Source: Flavihumibacter cheonanensis (lineage in GTDB: Bacteria > Bacteroidota > Bacteroidia > Chitinophagales > Chitinophagaceae). Taken from it: 64,000 nt of DNA. The stretch is from the NCBI RefSeq assembly GCF_022352215.1, contig NZ_JAKRWF010000002.1:372001-436000 (forward strand), read 5' to 3'. How positions within the stretch are numbered: the first letter of the stretch is position 1; each line of letters opens with the position of its first letter. A program made the translations under genes and the position numbers. The notes below the pieces were generated by a model, which ran no database searches, was not told the origin of the DNA, and saw nothing but the letters and a program-made list of their open reading frames with translations. This document shows, piece by piece, positions 1 to 9,349 of this stretch.

Positions 1-1157
1 ATGCCAATCCGGAGCTCAGCACACAGGAAGTTAACACGGCCGCCTTTCTCAAACAGGAAATGAAAACAATGGGCTGGGAAATCATCGACTCACTGGGTTA
101 TCACAGTTTCGCTGCAGTGTTGAAAAATGGAAAAGGTCCGGTTATTCTTTACCGCACCGATATGGACGGATTGCCCCTCAAAGAATTAACCAACCTGCCT
201 TTTGCAAGTACCTCTTCGGCTATGCATGCATGTGGGCATGATCTGCATATGACCAGCTGGCTGGGTATTGCAAAAGTTCTTAGTGCGATGCGTTCCCAAT
301 GGTCGGGTACCCTGGTCTTTCTGGCACAATCTGCCGAGGAAACCGGTCAGGGTGCTAAAAAAGTAGTTGCCGCACCCAATTTTGCAAAACTGCCAAAACC
401 CACGGCCCAATTAGCGATACATGATCATGCAGAGCTGGTAGCTGGACAAGCAGGCTTCTGCGATGGTTATTCCATGGCGGCAGTGGATATGCTGAACATC
501 ACGGTGTTTGGAAAAGGCGGACATGGAGCTGTGCCCAACAAAGCCATCGATCCGGTAGTGTTGGCGGCTCAATATGTGCTGGCACTACAAACTGTTGTCA
601 GCAGGAACCTGCCCACTACTGAAAATGCAGTTGTAACAGTAGGTGCCATCCAGGGTGGTACTGTAGGAAATATCATCCCGGATAAGGTGGAGCTCAGGCT
701 GACTATCCGTTCTTTTAGTAGCGAATCGCGCCATCTCATCTTTGACCGCATCAAAACAATTGGAAATAACCTGGCCCTTGCAGCCGGACTCGACAGCTCA
801 CGTTTACCCGTATACGATTTACTGGATATGTCGATTCCCTCTGTTTATAATGATCCTGCTCTAGGAGAGCGCCTTCGCACCAACCTGAAACGCAAACTGG
901 GAGAAAGCTCATTCACCAGTGTTGCTCCTGTTATGATTGGTGAGGATTTTGGCGTCTATGGCCAGCAGGCATCAAAAATCCCGTCCTATATTTTATGGAT
1001 GGGTACGGTAGCACCTGCCAGAAAGCAGGCTGCCTCAGAAGGAAAACTGGAATTACCCTCCCTGCATTCTCCCCGCTTTGCACCTGATCTGGAGCCAACC
1101 TTGAAAGGTGGCATTCACGCCCTTACAGTGAGTATCCTGGAATTGTTATCGCTTTAG
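1..1157 (+). CDS. M20 family amidohydrolase/metallopeptidase (5' end outside window)
   Basis: Zinc-dependent hydrolase of the M20 family, which removes acyl or amino acid groups from amide-linked substrates; the substrate here is unknown. The frame is open from base 3 and the first readable residues (ANPELSTQE) match the family's usual N-terminal HxNPELS motif, so the true start lies upstream and the internal ATG at 60 is not the start. Metal-binding motifs are visible: HACGHDLHMT, QSAEETGQG and HDHAE, followed by the dimerisation domain (around GKGGHGAVP) and a C-terminal GEDFG. The last 12 bases overlap the convergent VWA gene. Family assignment is firm. Confidence 0.9.
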   Translation, partial: ANPELSTQEVNTAAFLKQEMKTMGWEIIDSLGYHSFAAVLKNGKGPVILYRTDMDGLPLKELTNLPFASTSSAMHACGHDLHMTSWLGIAKVLSAMRSQWSGTLVFLAQSAEETGQGAKKVVAAPNFAKLPKPTAQLAIHDHAELVAGQAGFCDGYSMAAVDMLNITVFGKGGHGAVPNKAIDPVVLAAQYVLALQTVVSRNLPTTENAVVTVGAIQGGTVGNIIPDKVELRLTIRSFSSESRHLIFDRIKTIGNNLALAAGLDSSRLPVYDLLDMSIPSVYNDPALGERLRTNLKRKLGESSFTSVAPVMIGEDFGVYGQQASKIPSYILWMGTVAPARKQAASEGKLELPSLHSPRFAPDLEPTLKGGIHALTVSILELLSL

Positions 1158-2279
1158 TACTAAGTCTTCTTTCGCAGCCCATTGACCAATGTCCTGCTTG
1201 CTCAGGGCCTGTGCCATCAGATCCGGAAATTTATCCGGCGTACAGGCAAAAACCGGAATGCCCAATGAAGCCAGGTAAGCCGCATTCGCATGATCATAAC
1301 CGGGAGCGCCATCATCATTCAATGCCAATAATACAATCACCTGCACCCCTGCCGCCACCAGCTCGGCAGCTTTTTTGCGCATGGGTTCATCTGATCCCCC
1401 TTCATACAAATCGGTTATCAGTACCAGCACCGTATCCAGGGGGCGCGTTATGATTTGCTGACAATAACCCAATGCCAGCTGGATATCCGTACCTCCTCCC
1501 AACTGCACACCAAACAACAGATCCACCGGATCCTCCAGCTCTTCAGTCAGATCCACCACCGCCGTATCAAACACCACCATCTTTGTTTTGATAGCAGGAA
1601 TCGAGGCCATCACAGATCCAAAAATTCCGGAGTAAACAACTGAGGTACCCATGGAACCGGATTGATCCAGGCAAAGCACTACATCTTTCAACGCAGATCG
1701 TTTGCGGCCATACCCGATACGCTGCTCCGGGATGATGGTTTTATACTCGGGCTGATAATGCTTCAGGTTCTTTTGAATAGTGGCATGCCAGTTGATTTCA
1801 GCATGCCTGGGTCTCGTATTTCGGATACTTCTGTTCAAACTCCCCTGGATCGCCTGTTGCATCGGACTCGAGAGCTTGCGCAATAATTCTTCCACTACTT
1901 TTCTTACAACCTGGCGCGCGGTGTCTTTTGTTTTATCCGGAATCACCCTGCTCAGTGTTAACAAGGTGGCCACCAGGTGTACATCCGCCTCCACATTCTC
2001 CAGCATTTCCTTCTCAAACAAGAGTTGCGTAAGGTTGAGGCGTTGCAAGGCGTCCCGCTGCATTACCTGTACTACTGAACTTGGAAAAAAAGTCCGGATA
2101 TCACCCAGCCATCGGTTCACATTGGGTGAAGAAGGTCCTAGTCCCGCACTGCGTTCACTATCATACAGGGCGCTCAGTGTTTTATCCATTTGAAGATCGA
2201 CACCGGTTAATGAAAAACCGGTACCATCATTTTGATCTCCGCCCAGTATCAGGCGCCACCTTCTAATTGCTTCCTCCAT
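1146..2279 (-). CDS. VWA domain protein of MoxR/DUF5682 cassette
   Basis: A 377-residue cytoplasmic protein with a helical N-terminal half and a C-terminal von Willebrand factor A domain. The MIDAS metal site is intact: D205-x-S207-x-S209 (CLDQSGSMG), T264 (GGGTD) and D290 (LITD). No signal peptide or membrane segment is visible. It is the last gene of a tightly packed minus-strand cassette, starting one base after the stop of the DUF5682 gene. VWA proteins paired with MoxR ATPases are generally thought to act as adaptors for remodelling or metal insertion; the target here is unknown. Confidence 0.88.
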   Translation of the reverse strand: MEEAIRRWRLILGGDQNDGTGFSLTGVDLQMDKTLSALYDSERSAGLGPSSPNVNRWLGDIRTFFPSSVVQVMQRDALQRLNLTQLLFEKEMLENVEADVHLVATLLTLSRVIPDKTKDTARQVVRKVVEELLRKLSSPMQQAIQGSLNRSIRNTRPRHAEINWHATIQKNLKHYQPEYKTIIPEQRIGYGRKRSALKDVVLCLDQSGSMGTSVVYSGIFGSVMASIPAIKTKMVVFDTAVVDLTEELEDPVDLLFGVQLGGGTDIQLALGYCQQIITRPLDTVLVLITDLYEGGSDEPMRKKAAELVAAGVQVIVLLALNDDGAPGYDHANAAYLASLGIPVFACTPDKFPDLMAQALSKQDIGQWAAKEDLVLKR

Positions 2280-2280
2280 C

Positions 2281-4467
2281 TTAACTTGTTTTAGGATATC
2301 CCAATAATTCCATCACCACCGGTATAGCCTGTTTACCGGCTTCGCGATTGATTCCTGCAACTGCTTCCTTCATCAAAACACCGGGCTTTCCTCCCTGCTT
2401 CAGTTTCTCTCCCAGTTTTCTTCTTTCCGCAGGGGTAAACTGACTAAATGTTCTTCGTAGTAACGGCAAGGCCTGAACGAAATCTTCTTCCGGAATCTGC
2501 TGCACCCATTCGTGTACAATGCCCCAGAGATTTTCATCCAGCAATAACAAGGTGCCACTTCCCTGTAAAAACCCTTCCAGCCAGGCGGCCGTATCGGCAA
2601 CCGGCAAGGCGCGACTCAAACTACTATAGAACAAGCGGTTCAGGGTTTCCTTTTCCAGTTTTTTCGCATCCATCAATTGCCGGGTGGAAAATCCCCGCAT
2701 CATGGGGGCGGCCTGCTGCATCCAGGTGATCTTTTCCAGGCAGACATGCCATTCCTGCACATATTCCGGTTCCTGTAATAAATGAATGCTGTGATTGATG
2801 CTGTTGCAATCGTCCGTGAGTTTGCGCGTGGTCTCTTCATCAATTCCCGCGCAGGCAAGGGGCAAGCCGATACAGATCCTGGTGATCATACTCTCTACAA
2901 TATACCTTACCAGTGCTGCATCTGTCTTACGTACATTTCCATACCGGATGATACGCGCCAATCCGGGTAAAACAGCTACCAGTTCAATGATATCATTGGT
3001 GGCAGCAGCCAGGTTTTGAATACGCTCCGCGATGGCATTCGCAGCGCCACTCAGGTCTGCAGGTATCACCTGCTCCATCAATCCGGCAATGGCCTGCAGT
3101 GATTTTTCCTCCTTACAGCGATGAACGAGCCAGGCATTACAGGCTTCCTCTAACGTATTGCCCCAAACGCCTTTTTCAATAATGTAAAGAATGAAAGAGG
3201 GATCCCATTGCAGGCGCCACTGTTCTTTAAAGGTTCCCTTTCCGCTAACCAGGCTTTTTTGTCCCCATGGTATGCCCAGCAATTCCAGCCGATGCAAAAA
3301 GATACTCCGCTCCAGGTCATTTTCCTTGCGGAGATCCAGCATATAATCTTTCCAGTCGGCACTCGCGGGCAGGCGCAATCGCTTTTGGATCTTTTCAATA
3401 TCTACCTGCAGGGGTGGCTTGGGTATCTCATCCGGAACCGTACCAATTCGGTTACTCACGGTTAACTGTTCCCGGATCAATTGCATCAGTATTTCCTCCC
3501 CATTACAGAAGACACTGAGCGTGGCTTCATTCAATTCGGTTAATCCTGCTTTAGACAGGTTGCGCAGGGAAGCCAGGGTAGTTGCCAGTCGCACTGATTC
3601 AATCACATGCGCTACAGATACATCGCGCTGGTGTTCTCTGAAGAGGCGCGCCACTTTGGATAACCACAAGGTTCCATCATCGGTGGGATGATTCCAGACA
3701 TGATCATACCAGCCCGGTGATTCAATCCCTGCGCCATAACCGGAATAGAGGCTCAAGCGATCGTAGGTCCAGGGAATCCAGGTGGTTTCCACTTTCACTT
3801 TCGGCAATCCTTTCAGCAATTCATTGTCCTCTTTCTGTTTCGGCATATTGGCCAGGGCCGGCACATGCCAGGCACCACAGATCACCGCAATTTCGGTATA
3901 CATTTCCTTCTCTGCCTGGCGGATGAGTTTACGCATCCACGCTTCCCGCAATTGTTCCATTTTTTCGGAGGGCGTAGGCTGCTCCTCCCGAAGAGCTGTC
4001 ATCGCTTCCTGCACAGCTTCAAAAACCGAATCATGCTCCTGCCGGTGTTCGATCAGGATCTCCCACCAGCGATCTTCCTGCTCAAAGCCAGCTGCAGCAG
4101 CCAATTCCTGCAGCGGGCTCCTGGTTTTGCGCTCCACTTCATCTTCCTTGATTGCCATCACATGCGTCAGGGGCAGGTCCATAAAACGGACAGGTATACC
4201 CGCTTTTTTCGCATAGTGAATGGCCTGCCATTCCGGGGAGAATTCAGCAAAAGGATAATACACCGCCTGTTGCAATGCATCCGTTTGATAAACCAGTATG
4301 GCAACAGGAGGTTTCAATTCAGCATGATCAGTATAACGGAGCAACTCATCCGCTTCAGGCGGACCTTCCACAAGCACAATATCCGGTTTCAGTGCCTCCA
4401 GGTATTGCTGCACATTACGCGCGGAACCCGGACCATGATGTCGTATGCCTAATAAATGTACTGCCAT
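2281..4467 (-). CDS. DUF5682 family protein
   Basis: Large protein (about 728 residues) that I recognise as DUF5682, a family of unknown function. I chose the ATG at 4467 because it lies 5 bases past the upstream stop and gives the conserved N-terminus MAVHLLGIRHHGPGSA; an in-frame ATG at 4491 would overlap the ATPase gene. The pattern GIRHHGPGSA, then LVEGPPEA and later ICGAWHVPAL recalls the TraB/TIKI/EreA-ChaN fold (paired acidic and histidine motifs), which suggests a hydrolase-like site; this is inference. The rest is helical. It lies between the MoxR ATPase and VWA genes and is presumably their functional partner. Confidence 0.85.
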   Translation of the reverse strand: MAVHLLGIRHHGPGSARNVQQYLEALKPDIVLVEGPPEADELLRYTDHAELKPPVAILVYQTDALQQAVYYPFAEFSPEWQAIHYAKKAGIPVRFMDLPLTHVMAIKEDEVERKTRSPLQELAAAAGFEQEDRWWEILIEHRQEHDSVFEAVQEAMTALREEQPTPSEKMEQLREAWMRKLIRQAEKEMYTEIAVICGAWHVPALANMPKQKEDNELLKGLPKVKVETTWIPWTYDRLSLYSGYGAGIESPGWYDHVWNHPTDDGTLWLSKVARLFREHQRDVSVAHVIESVRLATTLASLRNLSKAGLTELNEATLSVFCNGEEILMQLIREQLTVSNRIGTVPDEIPKPPLQVDIEKIQKRLRLPASADWKDYMLDLRKENDLERSIFLHRLELLGIPWGQKSLVSGKGTFKEQWRLQWDPSFILYIIEKGVWGNTLEEACNAWLVHRCKEEKSLQAIAGLMEQVIPADLSGAANAIAERIQNLAAATNDIIELVAVLPGLARIIRYGNVRKTDAALVRYIVESMITRICIGLPLACAGIDEETTRKLTDDCNSINHSIHLLQEPEYVQEWHVCLEKITWMQQAAPMMRGFSTRQLMDAKKLEKETLNRLFYSSLSRALPVADTAAWLEGFLQGSGTLLLLDENLWGIVHEWVQQIPEEDFVQALPLLRRTFSQFTPAERRKLGEKLKQGGKPGVLMKEAVAGINREAGKQAIPVVMELLGYPKTS

Positions 4468-4472
4468 GTTGA

Positions 4473-5552
4473 TCAGGATAAATCTCTGCAAGCACGATAC
4501 ACATCTTTCCAGTCCTCGCGGGTTTTAATGACGGTCTCCAGGTATTCCCGCCAAACCAACTGATCCTGCACGGGATCTTTCACCACTGCCCCCTGGATAC
4601 CGGCAGCCAGGTCGGCCGCCTTAAGCTGGCCATCACCAAAATAACCCGCCATCGCGAGGCCATTGTTCACCACCGAAATAGCCTCCGCGGTACTAAGGGT
4701 ACCACTGGGTGATTTCAGTTTGGTTTTTCCATCGAGGGTAAGCCCATTTCTCAATTCGCGGAAGATGGTTACGATTCTACGAATCTCCTGCAGGGCAGGT
4801 TTTTCCGCCGGCAGTTCCATGATCTTCTCAAAGCTTTCCACTCTTCTGCGCACGATATCAATTTCCTCTTCCATGCTATCGGGTACCGGAAGAATCACTG
4901 TATTGAATCTTCGTTTGAGCGCACTTGATAAATCATTCACGCCTTTATCGCGGTTGTTGGCTGTCGCGATGATATTAAAACCACGCACGGCCTGCACTTC
5001 AGTATTCAATTCCGGAATCGGCAAGGATTTCTCTGAGAGAATCGTGATCAGGGTATCCTGTACATCAGCGCCGATACGTGTAAGTTCCTCCATGCGCACC
5101 AGCTTACCATCTTTCATGCCCCGGATCACTGGTGTTTCCACCAGGGCTCTCTCAGATGGTCCTTCCGCCAGCAACTTTGCGTAGTTCCAACCATAGCGGA
5201 TGGATTCCTCACTGGTACCTGCTGTGCCCTGGATGATCAGGGTACTATCGCCACTGATAGCAGCAGCCAGGTGTTCACTGACCCAGCTTTTCGCCGTGCC
5301 CGGTAATCCATAGAGCAGCAAGGCGCGATCTGTTGTTAAGGTGGCAACTGCAATTTCCATCAGGCGGCGTTGCCCGATGTACTTCGGACTCACTTCAAAA
5401 CCATTGGAGAGTTTGCCTCCCATCAGGTAGGTAACCACGGCCTGTGGACTCAGTTTCCAGTTAGCCGGACGTTTACCGCTATCTGTTTTTTGCAGGGCTT
5501 CCAGTTCTTCGGCGAAAAGCTGTTCAGCATGTTGACGTAAAATGGTGGACAT
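4473..5552 (-). CDS. MoxR-type AAA+ ATPase
   Basis: AAA+ ATPase of about 359 residues. Walker A is GLPGTAKSW near residue 82, a Walker B-like segment is LVRMEELTRIGADVQD, and sensor 1 is IIATANNRDKGVNDLSSALKRRF. The start at 5552 (MSTILRQHAEQ) is preferred because it avoids overlap with the DUF5691 stop at 5557; a 15-residue longer frame begins at 5597. The Walker B acid is in an unusual context (MEE instead of the common DEIN). MoxR ATPases act with VWA proteins as chaperone-like remodelling machines, and the VWA partner is two genes downstream. Co-transcription with its neighbours is inferred from spacing of under 10 bases. Confidence 0.87.
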   Translation of the reverse strand: MSTILRQHAEQLFAEELEALQKTDSGKRPANWKLSPQAVVTYLMGGKLSNGFEVSPKYIGQRRLMEIAVATLTTDRALLLYGLPGTAKSWVSEHLAAAISGDSTLIIQGTAGTSEESIRYGWNYAKLLAEGPSERALVETPVIRGMKDGKLVRMEELTRIGADVQDTLITILSEKSLPIPELNTEVQAVRGFNIIATANNRDKGVNDLSSALKRRFNTVILPVPDSMEEEIDIVRRRVESFEKIMELPAEKPALQEIRRIVTIFRELRNGLTLDGKTKLKSPSGTLSTAEAISVVNNGLAMAGYFGDGQLKAADLAAGIQGAVVKDPVQDQLVWREYLETVIKTREDWKDVYRACRDLS

Positions 5553-5556
5553 ATAG

Positions 5557-7047
5557 TTAGGCGTTAAATGATTGTTGAATGCGTTTTTTAAGGTCAAAAA
5601 GAGGTTGGATTTCTTCTTTAATCGATTGCCAGTAGTGTCGTTGATATCCTTCCGGGGGATCGAACTGATCCAACCAGGAGGCTCCTTCGAGAGGAAGCAG
5701 GTGCATGAGCTGCTGGTAAAAAGATTTCGTGTATTGATAGGGGTTAGCAGCAGTATAATTCATGAGTTGGCGGGCCAAAGGAGCCGGCCATTCGGTTTCC
5801 CTGTTTACAAACACCGGAATAAAGAACTCCTCCTTTCCTGTAAACCAGGTTTTCGCATAGGCATCCTGTTTAGCAGGCGGCAATGCGACAATGAGTACCG
5901 GTAAAAAACTATCGGACTGCTCGGCCAGGGTGTTGATCCAGTCCTGGTTTCGAAACCGCACAGCTGCTGACGCGATGGCCGGCAGCCATTGTTTGAGTTT
6001 CTCCTTTTGTAGTGCCTGTATCAGCTCAATCGTACCCAATCCGGATAGTTCATTCAGCAGGGTAGGAGGCACCCAGTGCAGCAGTTGAAACAGGATGTAT
6101 TCCTCATCTGTAAACTCTTTGGAATTACTAACGGTTTCGAGTCCCTGCTTGCGCCAGTCCGGGTGGATCTCAACCGGCGTTTTAACTTCCCAGCTAAGTT
6201 TTGAAGACAAGCCCAGCAGGGTTTTTTCTTTTCGGATAACCAGAGAAGAACGAACCACCTGCGCATAGGCACTAACCAGCTCCGATTCCGGAATTTGTCT
6301 GATCAGTTCCAGCACCTGTTGCTGCACTTTCTGGCTTTTATCTTTCAGACAGGATTCCAGGAAAGGCAGATCCGCATCGCTTAAGGCAGTATCAAAGGCT
6401 TCAAGTAGTTTTTGTTTTACGGCGGCGGCTTCCTTGCTCCAGCTTTCGGTTAACCATAAACGGGAGATCTCTGGATTTTCCATTCGTTGTTGCCGGAGTG
6501 CTGCTACGCGTTGGTCGGTAGTACCCTGTTCCCAGCTCTCTTCCAGACTCAGGCTTTTGCTCTCCTGCCAATCGGGATTGAGTTGCGCCAGCCATTCACC
6601 CCGCTTACCGGTGATCACCCGAATGGGATCACGCAGTTCCGGATTTTTAGCAGCCAGTTGCAGCAGCAGGGGTACCAGCTCCGGGGGAGCAATCCGTTTA
6701 GCTGCAGCGCAATGCCTTATCCAATAATAAAAAAGTCCCAGTGCCTGGTATTCAAACAATTCGCGCAGGGTATCCTTTGCAGCAGCCGAACAATACGGAA
6801 GGGTTTCTGCTTCCGCGATGGAGTACTCCATTTCTTTGAGTTCCTGGGCTGTTTGTCCGGCTTGCCGAAAATTAAACAGCAGGGCCGTAGCCTGCAGCAA
6901 TTGTTCTTCCGCATCCAGGTCAGTATTTCCAGCAATGGATTGCAGGGCAGGGACCAGCTCCTCATCGGTGCTAAGGGCAGCCGGTTCAGGCGGTTTTTTT
7001 TCTGTGCCGATCAGGGCGTTTTGAAGCAATTGATTCCAGCTGTTCAT
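5557..7047 (-). CDS. DUF5691 family protein
   Basis: A 496-residue soluble protein that begins MNSWNQLLQNALIGTEK and that I recognise as DUF5691, a family of unknown function. It is rich in helices, Leu and Gln, and has a HEAT-like look in the middle (around LEAFDTALSDADLPFLESCL), suggesting an alpha-solenoid scaffold. It sits 10 bases after the SWIM gene and 5 bases before the MoxR ATPase gene on the same strand, so it belongs to the same transcription unit. No catalytic motif was seen. A scaffold or adaptor role for the ATPase is inference only. Confidence 0.8.
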   Translation of the reverse strand: MNSWNQLLQNALIGTEKKPPEPAALSTDEELVPALQSIAGNTDLDAEEQLLQATALLFNFRQAGQTAQELKEMEYSIAEAETLPYCSAAAKDTLRELFEYQALGLFYYWIRHCAAAKRIAPPELVPLLLQLAAKNPELRDPIRVITGKRGEWLAQLNPDWQESKSLSLEESWEQGTTDQRVAALRQQRMENPEISRLWLTESWSKEAAAVKQKLLEAFDTALSDADLPFLESCLKDKSQKVQQQVLELIRQIPESELVSAYAQVVRSSLVIRKEKTLLGLSSKLSWEVKTPVEIHPDWRKQGLETVSNSKEFTDEEYILFQLLHWVPPTLLNELSGLGTIELIQALQKEKLKQWLPAIASAAVRFRNQDWINTLAEQSDSFLPVLIVALPPAKQDAYAKTWFTGKEEFFIPVFVNRETEWPAPLARQLMNYTAANPYQYTKSFYQQLMHLLPLEGASWLDQFDPPEGYQRHYWQSIKEEIQPLFDLKKRIQQSFNA

Positions 7048-7056
7048 GCGACGGAT

Positions 7057-8358
7057 TTATAGAGCAATGAATTCCTGTTGATAAAAAGCGCTAAGAGGTT
7101 CTACCCTGTCTTCTTTCTGCACAATGGCCAGGTCCAGGGGCGCCCCTCCACTCAGGGCCAGTAATTTCCAGAGCGCAGGATAGCCATCGGGCAGGGACAT
7201 CAGGCGATTTTCCTGGTCCTGCAGGCACCAGGCACCCTGGTATTGAACCGGGCGAAGCTGGTGTACCAGGGCTGGCATCTCCAACTGAAAAGGCAGCCTT
7301 GCAAAGGAGTTTGCCCGGTGTTGCAGTTGTTCCTGCCATCCGCTGAAACCCTTGATGGGTGGCCTTTCTTTGATGGGTTGCTGTGATTTTATAAGCGCCC
7401 GCAGGGGAGCTGCGGAGGGGAAATAAACCAGTTCAGCCTGGAGCAGCATGCCGGTTGAAAGAGAGAATTGAAGTCCTTGTCCGCGTACAATAAACTGCAG
7501 CACCAGGGCATACTTACCCGACTGGAGGCCATATAACCAGCTGCGATCGGTGGTGAACTGATCTTCTTCCTGAAGCTGCTTGCCGATCACCAGCCACTGG
7601 TCGGTAATGCCGGACTGTTGTTTTAGTTCTTCCTGTGAAATCGAGATCCCGACAGCAGTACTGAGGTCCTCTTTGAGCAAGGGGTTGATAGCCTCCCGGT
7701 GTTGAAAACCTTTGGCGATCAGGTAGATCCGGGCAAGTTGTTCGAGGAAGCGGGATTGCCATCCCTCCTGGTAGAGATTGATCTGGCTGAGTTGGCGAAG
7801 CTGGTTGGCGAGACCGGGAGCTTTGGCATCAATCATCCTGCGACTGATTTCTTCCATAAAAGCGGGACCTTTTTCAGGCAGGGAAAGCATGCCGTTTCGA
7901 ACCAGGTCTTTCATCCAGGTCAGCAGTTCATCGATACCCTGTTCAATACTTTCTTCGCGGGCCTGCTGGCGTTTGGCCTGGGCCGCTTCATCAACCGGTT
8001 TGGCGGGGGCGGCTTCTTTCTGGACTGCTTTTTCCTGGCGTTTACCAATCCAGTCTGATACCCAATCGGGGGTGGCGGAGTCGGTGAAGAGCGCAGGTTG
8101 TCTGCTGTTCAATAAGAGGAGGCCGATCCCATGTTTGCAGGGAAATTTTCGGCTGGGGCAGGAGCATTTGAAGGCGATGGATTGCAGATCGATTTGGGTC
8201 TGGTAGGGTTTGCTGCCACTACCCTGGCATTCACCCCAGAGGGCGAGATCATTTTTGCCTTTGGAGACCCATTTACCCGGACTCGCAAGTGCGCTGCCGG
8301 CTTTACGTGAGGCATCATCGGGGGCAAGGGCAAGGACCTGGTCTTCAGAAAAATTCAC
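7057..8358 (-). CDS. SWIM zinc-finger protein
   Basis: First gene of the minus-strand cassette, 433 residues. The SWIM zinc finger is at residues 65-76: C65-x-C67, then C74 and H76 within FKCSCPSRKFPCKHGIG. SWIM fingers bind zinc and are associated with nucleic acid or protein interaction. An Ala/Lys/Glu-rich linker follows (about residues 105-140), then a long helical and beta-rich C-terminal half with no motif I can name. Divergent from the lipoprotein gene at 8511, with about 150 bases between them that must carry the cassette promoter. Confidence 0.85.
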   Translation of the reverse strand: MNFSEDQVLALAPDDASRKAGSALASPGKWVSKGKNDLALWGECQGSGSKPYQTQIDLQSIAFKCSCPSRKFPCKHGIGLLLLNSRQPALFTDSATPDWVSDWIGKRQEKAVQKEAAPAKPVDEAAQAKRQQAREESIEQGIDELLTWMKDLVRNGMLSLPEKGPAFMEEISRRMIDAKAPGLANQLRQLSQINLYQEGWQSRFLEQLARIYLIAKGFQHREAINPLLKEDLSTAVGISISQEELKQQSGITDQWLVIGKQLQEEDQFTTDRSWLYGLQSGKYALVLQFIVRGQGLQFSLSTGMLLQAELVYFPSAAPLRALIKSQQPIKERPPIKGFSGWQEQLQHRANSFARLPFQLEMPALVHQLRPVQYQGAWCLQDQENRLMSLPDGYPALWKLLALSGGAPLDLAIVQKEDRVEPLSAFYQQEFIAL

Positions 8359-8510
8359 GGAGCTGGTTTAGGCAATGAAGATAGCGGGTTTTGGTATTGC
8401 ATGTATAGGTAGAATCCTGTAAAAAATGAGTCGTGAAAGCGGCCATGTTGGGGGTTGTGAATACCATCCATAAAATGGATGGCGTTAAGAGCCGGTACCC
8501 TATATCGTTT

Positions 8511-9128
8511 ATGACACAGATAAGAAAATCCCTTTGGTTCTTGCTGCTGGTGGTTGGTTGGACTGCCTGCAGCAAAACCGGGGAGAACCCCACGCAGGAA
8601 TCCGAAGAAACCCTACCCAATACAGGGGCAACAGTTGGTGCCGGATTTAAAACCTATACCATATTGGCAGGCGCGCATTATGCAACAGAGAATCCCATAG
8701 AAAAGGTAACAGGAGATTCTATTGCCTTTTCTGTACGATTCGACAGTACCTGCCGGTACCAGACCAAAAATCCCAGGAACCAGGATGATATCAACAAGCT
8801 GATGGGCTTCAGCGACAATGGGGTGAAGCATCATCAGAACAGTGCGCGGGTGGGCTGGAGGTGGAAGAAGGAGAAGATTGAGTTGTTTGCCTATTGTTAT
8901 GCGGAAGGCAAGCGCAGTTTTGTGAAGCTGGGGGAGGTGGCGATTGGCGATACGGCAAGGATGCTGATTAAGTTGAGTCCGGTTGGCTATGAGTTTCAGT
9001 ATAAGGGAGTATCTACCATCATGAGCCGGGGGCTAACGAGCAGTTCTATCAATGGGTATTTGTTGTATCCATATTTTGGTGGAGATGAGCCGGCGCCGCA
9101 TACGATGAAGCTGTGGATCAAGCGATAA
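8511..9128 (+). CDS. Small lipoprotein of unknown function
   Basis: About 205 residues starting MTQIRKSLWFLLLVVGWTAC, a lipoprotein signal peptide with lipobox GWTAC, so probably anchored in a cell-envelope membrane. I chose ATG 8511 since it gives a clean signal peptide; the frame is open back to 8433. The mature part is rich in beta-type segments and has no catalytic motif I recognise. Downstream lies tRNA-Phe. Function unknown. Confidence 0.72.
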   Translation: MTQIRKSLWFLLLVVGWTACSKTGENPTQESEETLPNTGATVGAGFKTYTILAGAHYATENPIEKVTGDSIAFSVRFDSTCRYQTKNPRNQDDINKLMGFSDNGVKHHQNSARVGWRWKKEKIELFAYCYAEGKRSFVKLGEVAIGDTARMLIKLSPVGYEFQYKGVSTIMSRGLTSSSINGYLLYPYFGGDEPAPHTMKLWIKR

Positions 9129-9184
9129 AAACCTCCTTCCCAAAAAAAATGTTGATAACCCGAGGTATTTTGTTGAAATCCCCC

Positions 9185-9192
9185 TATTTTTG
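9185..9192 (+). promoter_or_regulatory. Bacteroidota -7 box upstream of tRNA-Phe
   Basis: TATTTTTG matches the Bacteroidota sigma factor -7 consensus TAnnTTTG perfectly and lies 30 bases before the tRNA. No well-spaced -33 TTTG was found. Confidence 0.5.
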
Positions 9193-9222
9193 CGTCCCGA
9201 TTGATGATAAATCAGTCAGTAT

Positions 9223-9295
9223 GGTGCGGTAGCTCAGTTGGTAGAGCAAAGGACTGAAAATCCTTGTGTCGCCGGTTCGATTCCGGCCCACACCA
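9223..9295 (+). tRNA. tRNA-Phe(GAA)
   Basis: A 73-base cloverleaf: acceptor GGTGCGG with CCACACC, TA at 8-9, D arm GCTC/GAGC, anticodon stem AAGGA/TCCTT with loop CTGAAAA (anticodon GAA), variable loop GTGTC, T arm GCCGG/CCGGC with loop TTCGATT, discriminator A. The 3' CCA is not encoded (next bases CGG). The acceptor contains one C5:A68 mismatch. A terminator follows directly. Confidence 0.96.
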
Positions 9296-9303
9296 CGGAA
9301 AAT

Positions 9304-9328
9304 GCCCAGCAAATGCTGGGTTTTTTTT
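9304..9328 (+). terminator. Rho-independent terminator after tRNA-Phe
   Basis: Stem CCCAGC/GCTGGG with a short A/T loop followed by eight T residues, 10 bases past the tRNA end. Confidence 0.85.
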
Positions 9329-9349
9329 ATGCCTTAAAATATCCTAAAT

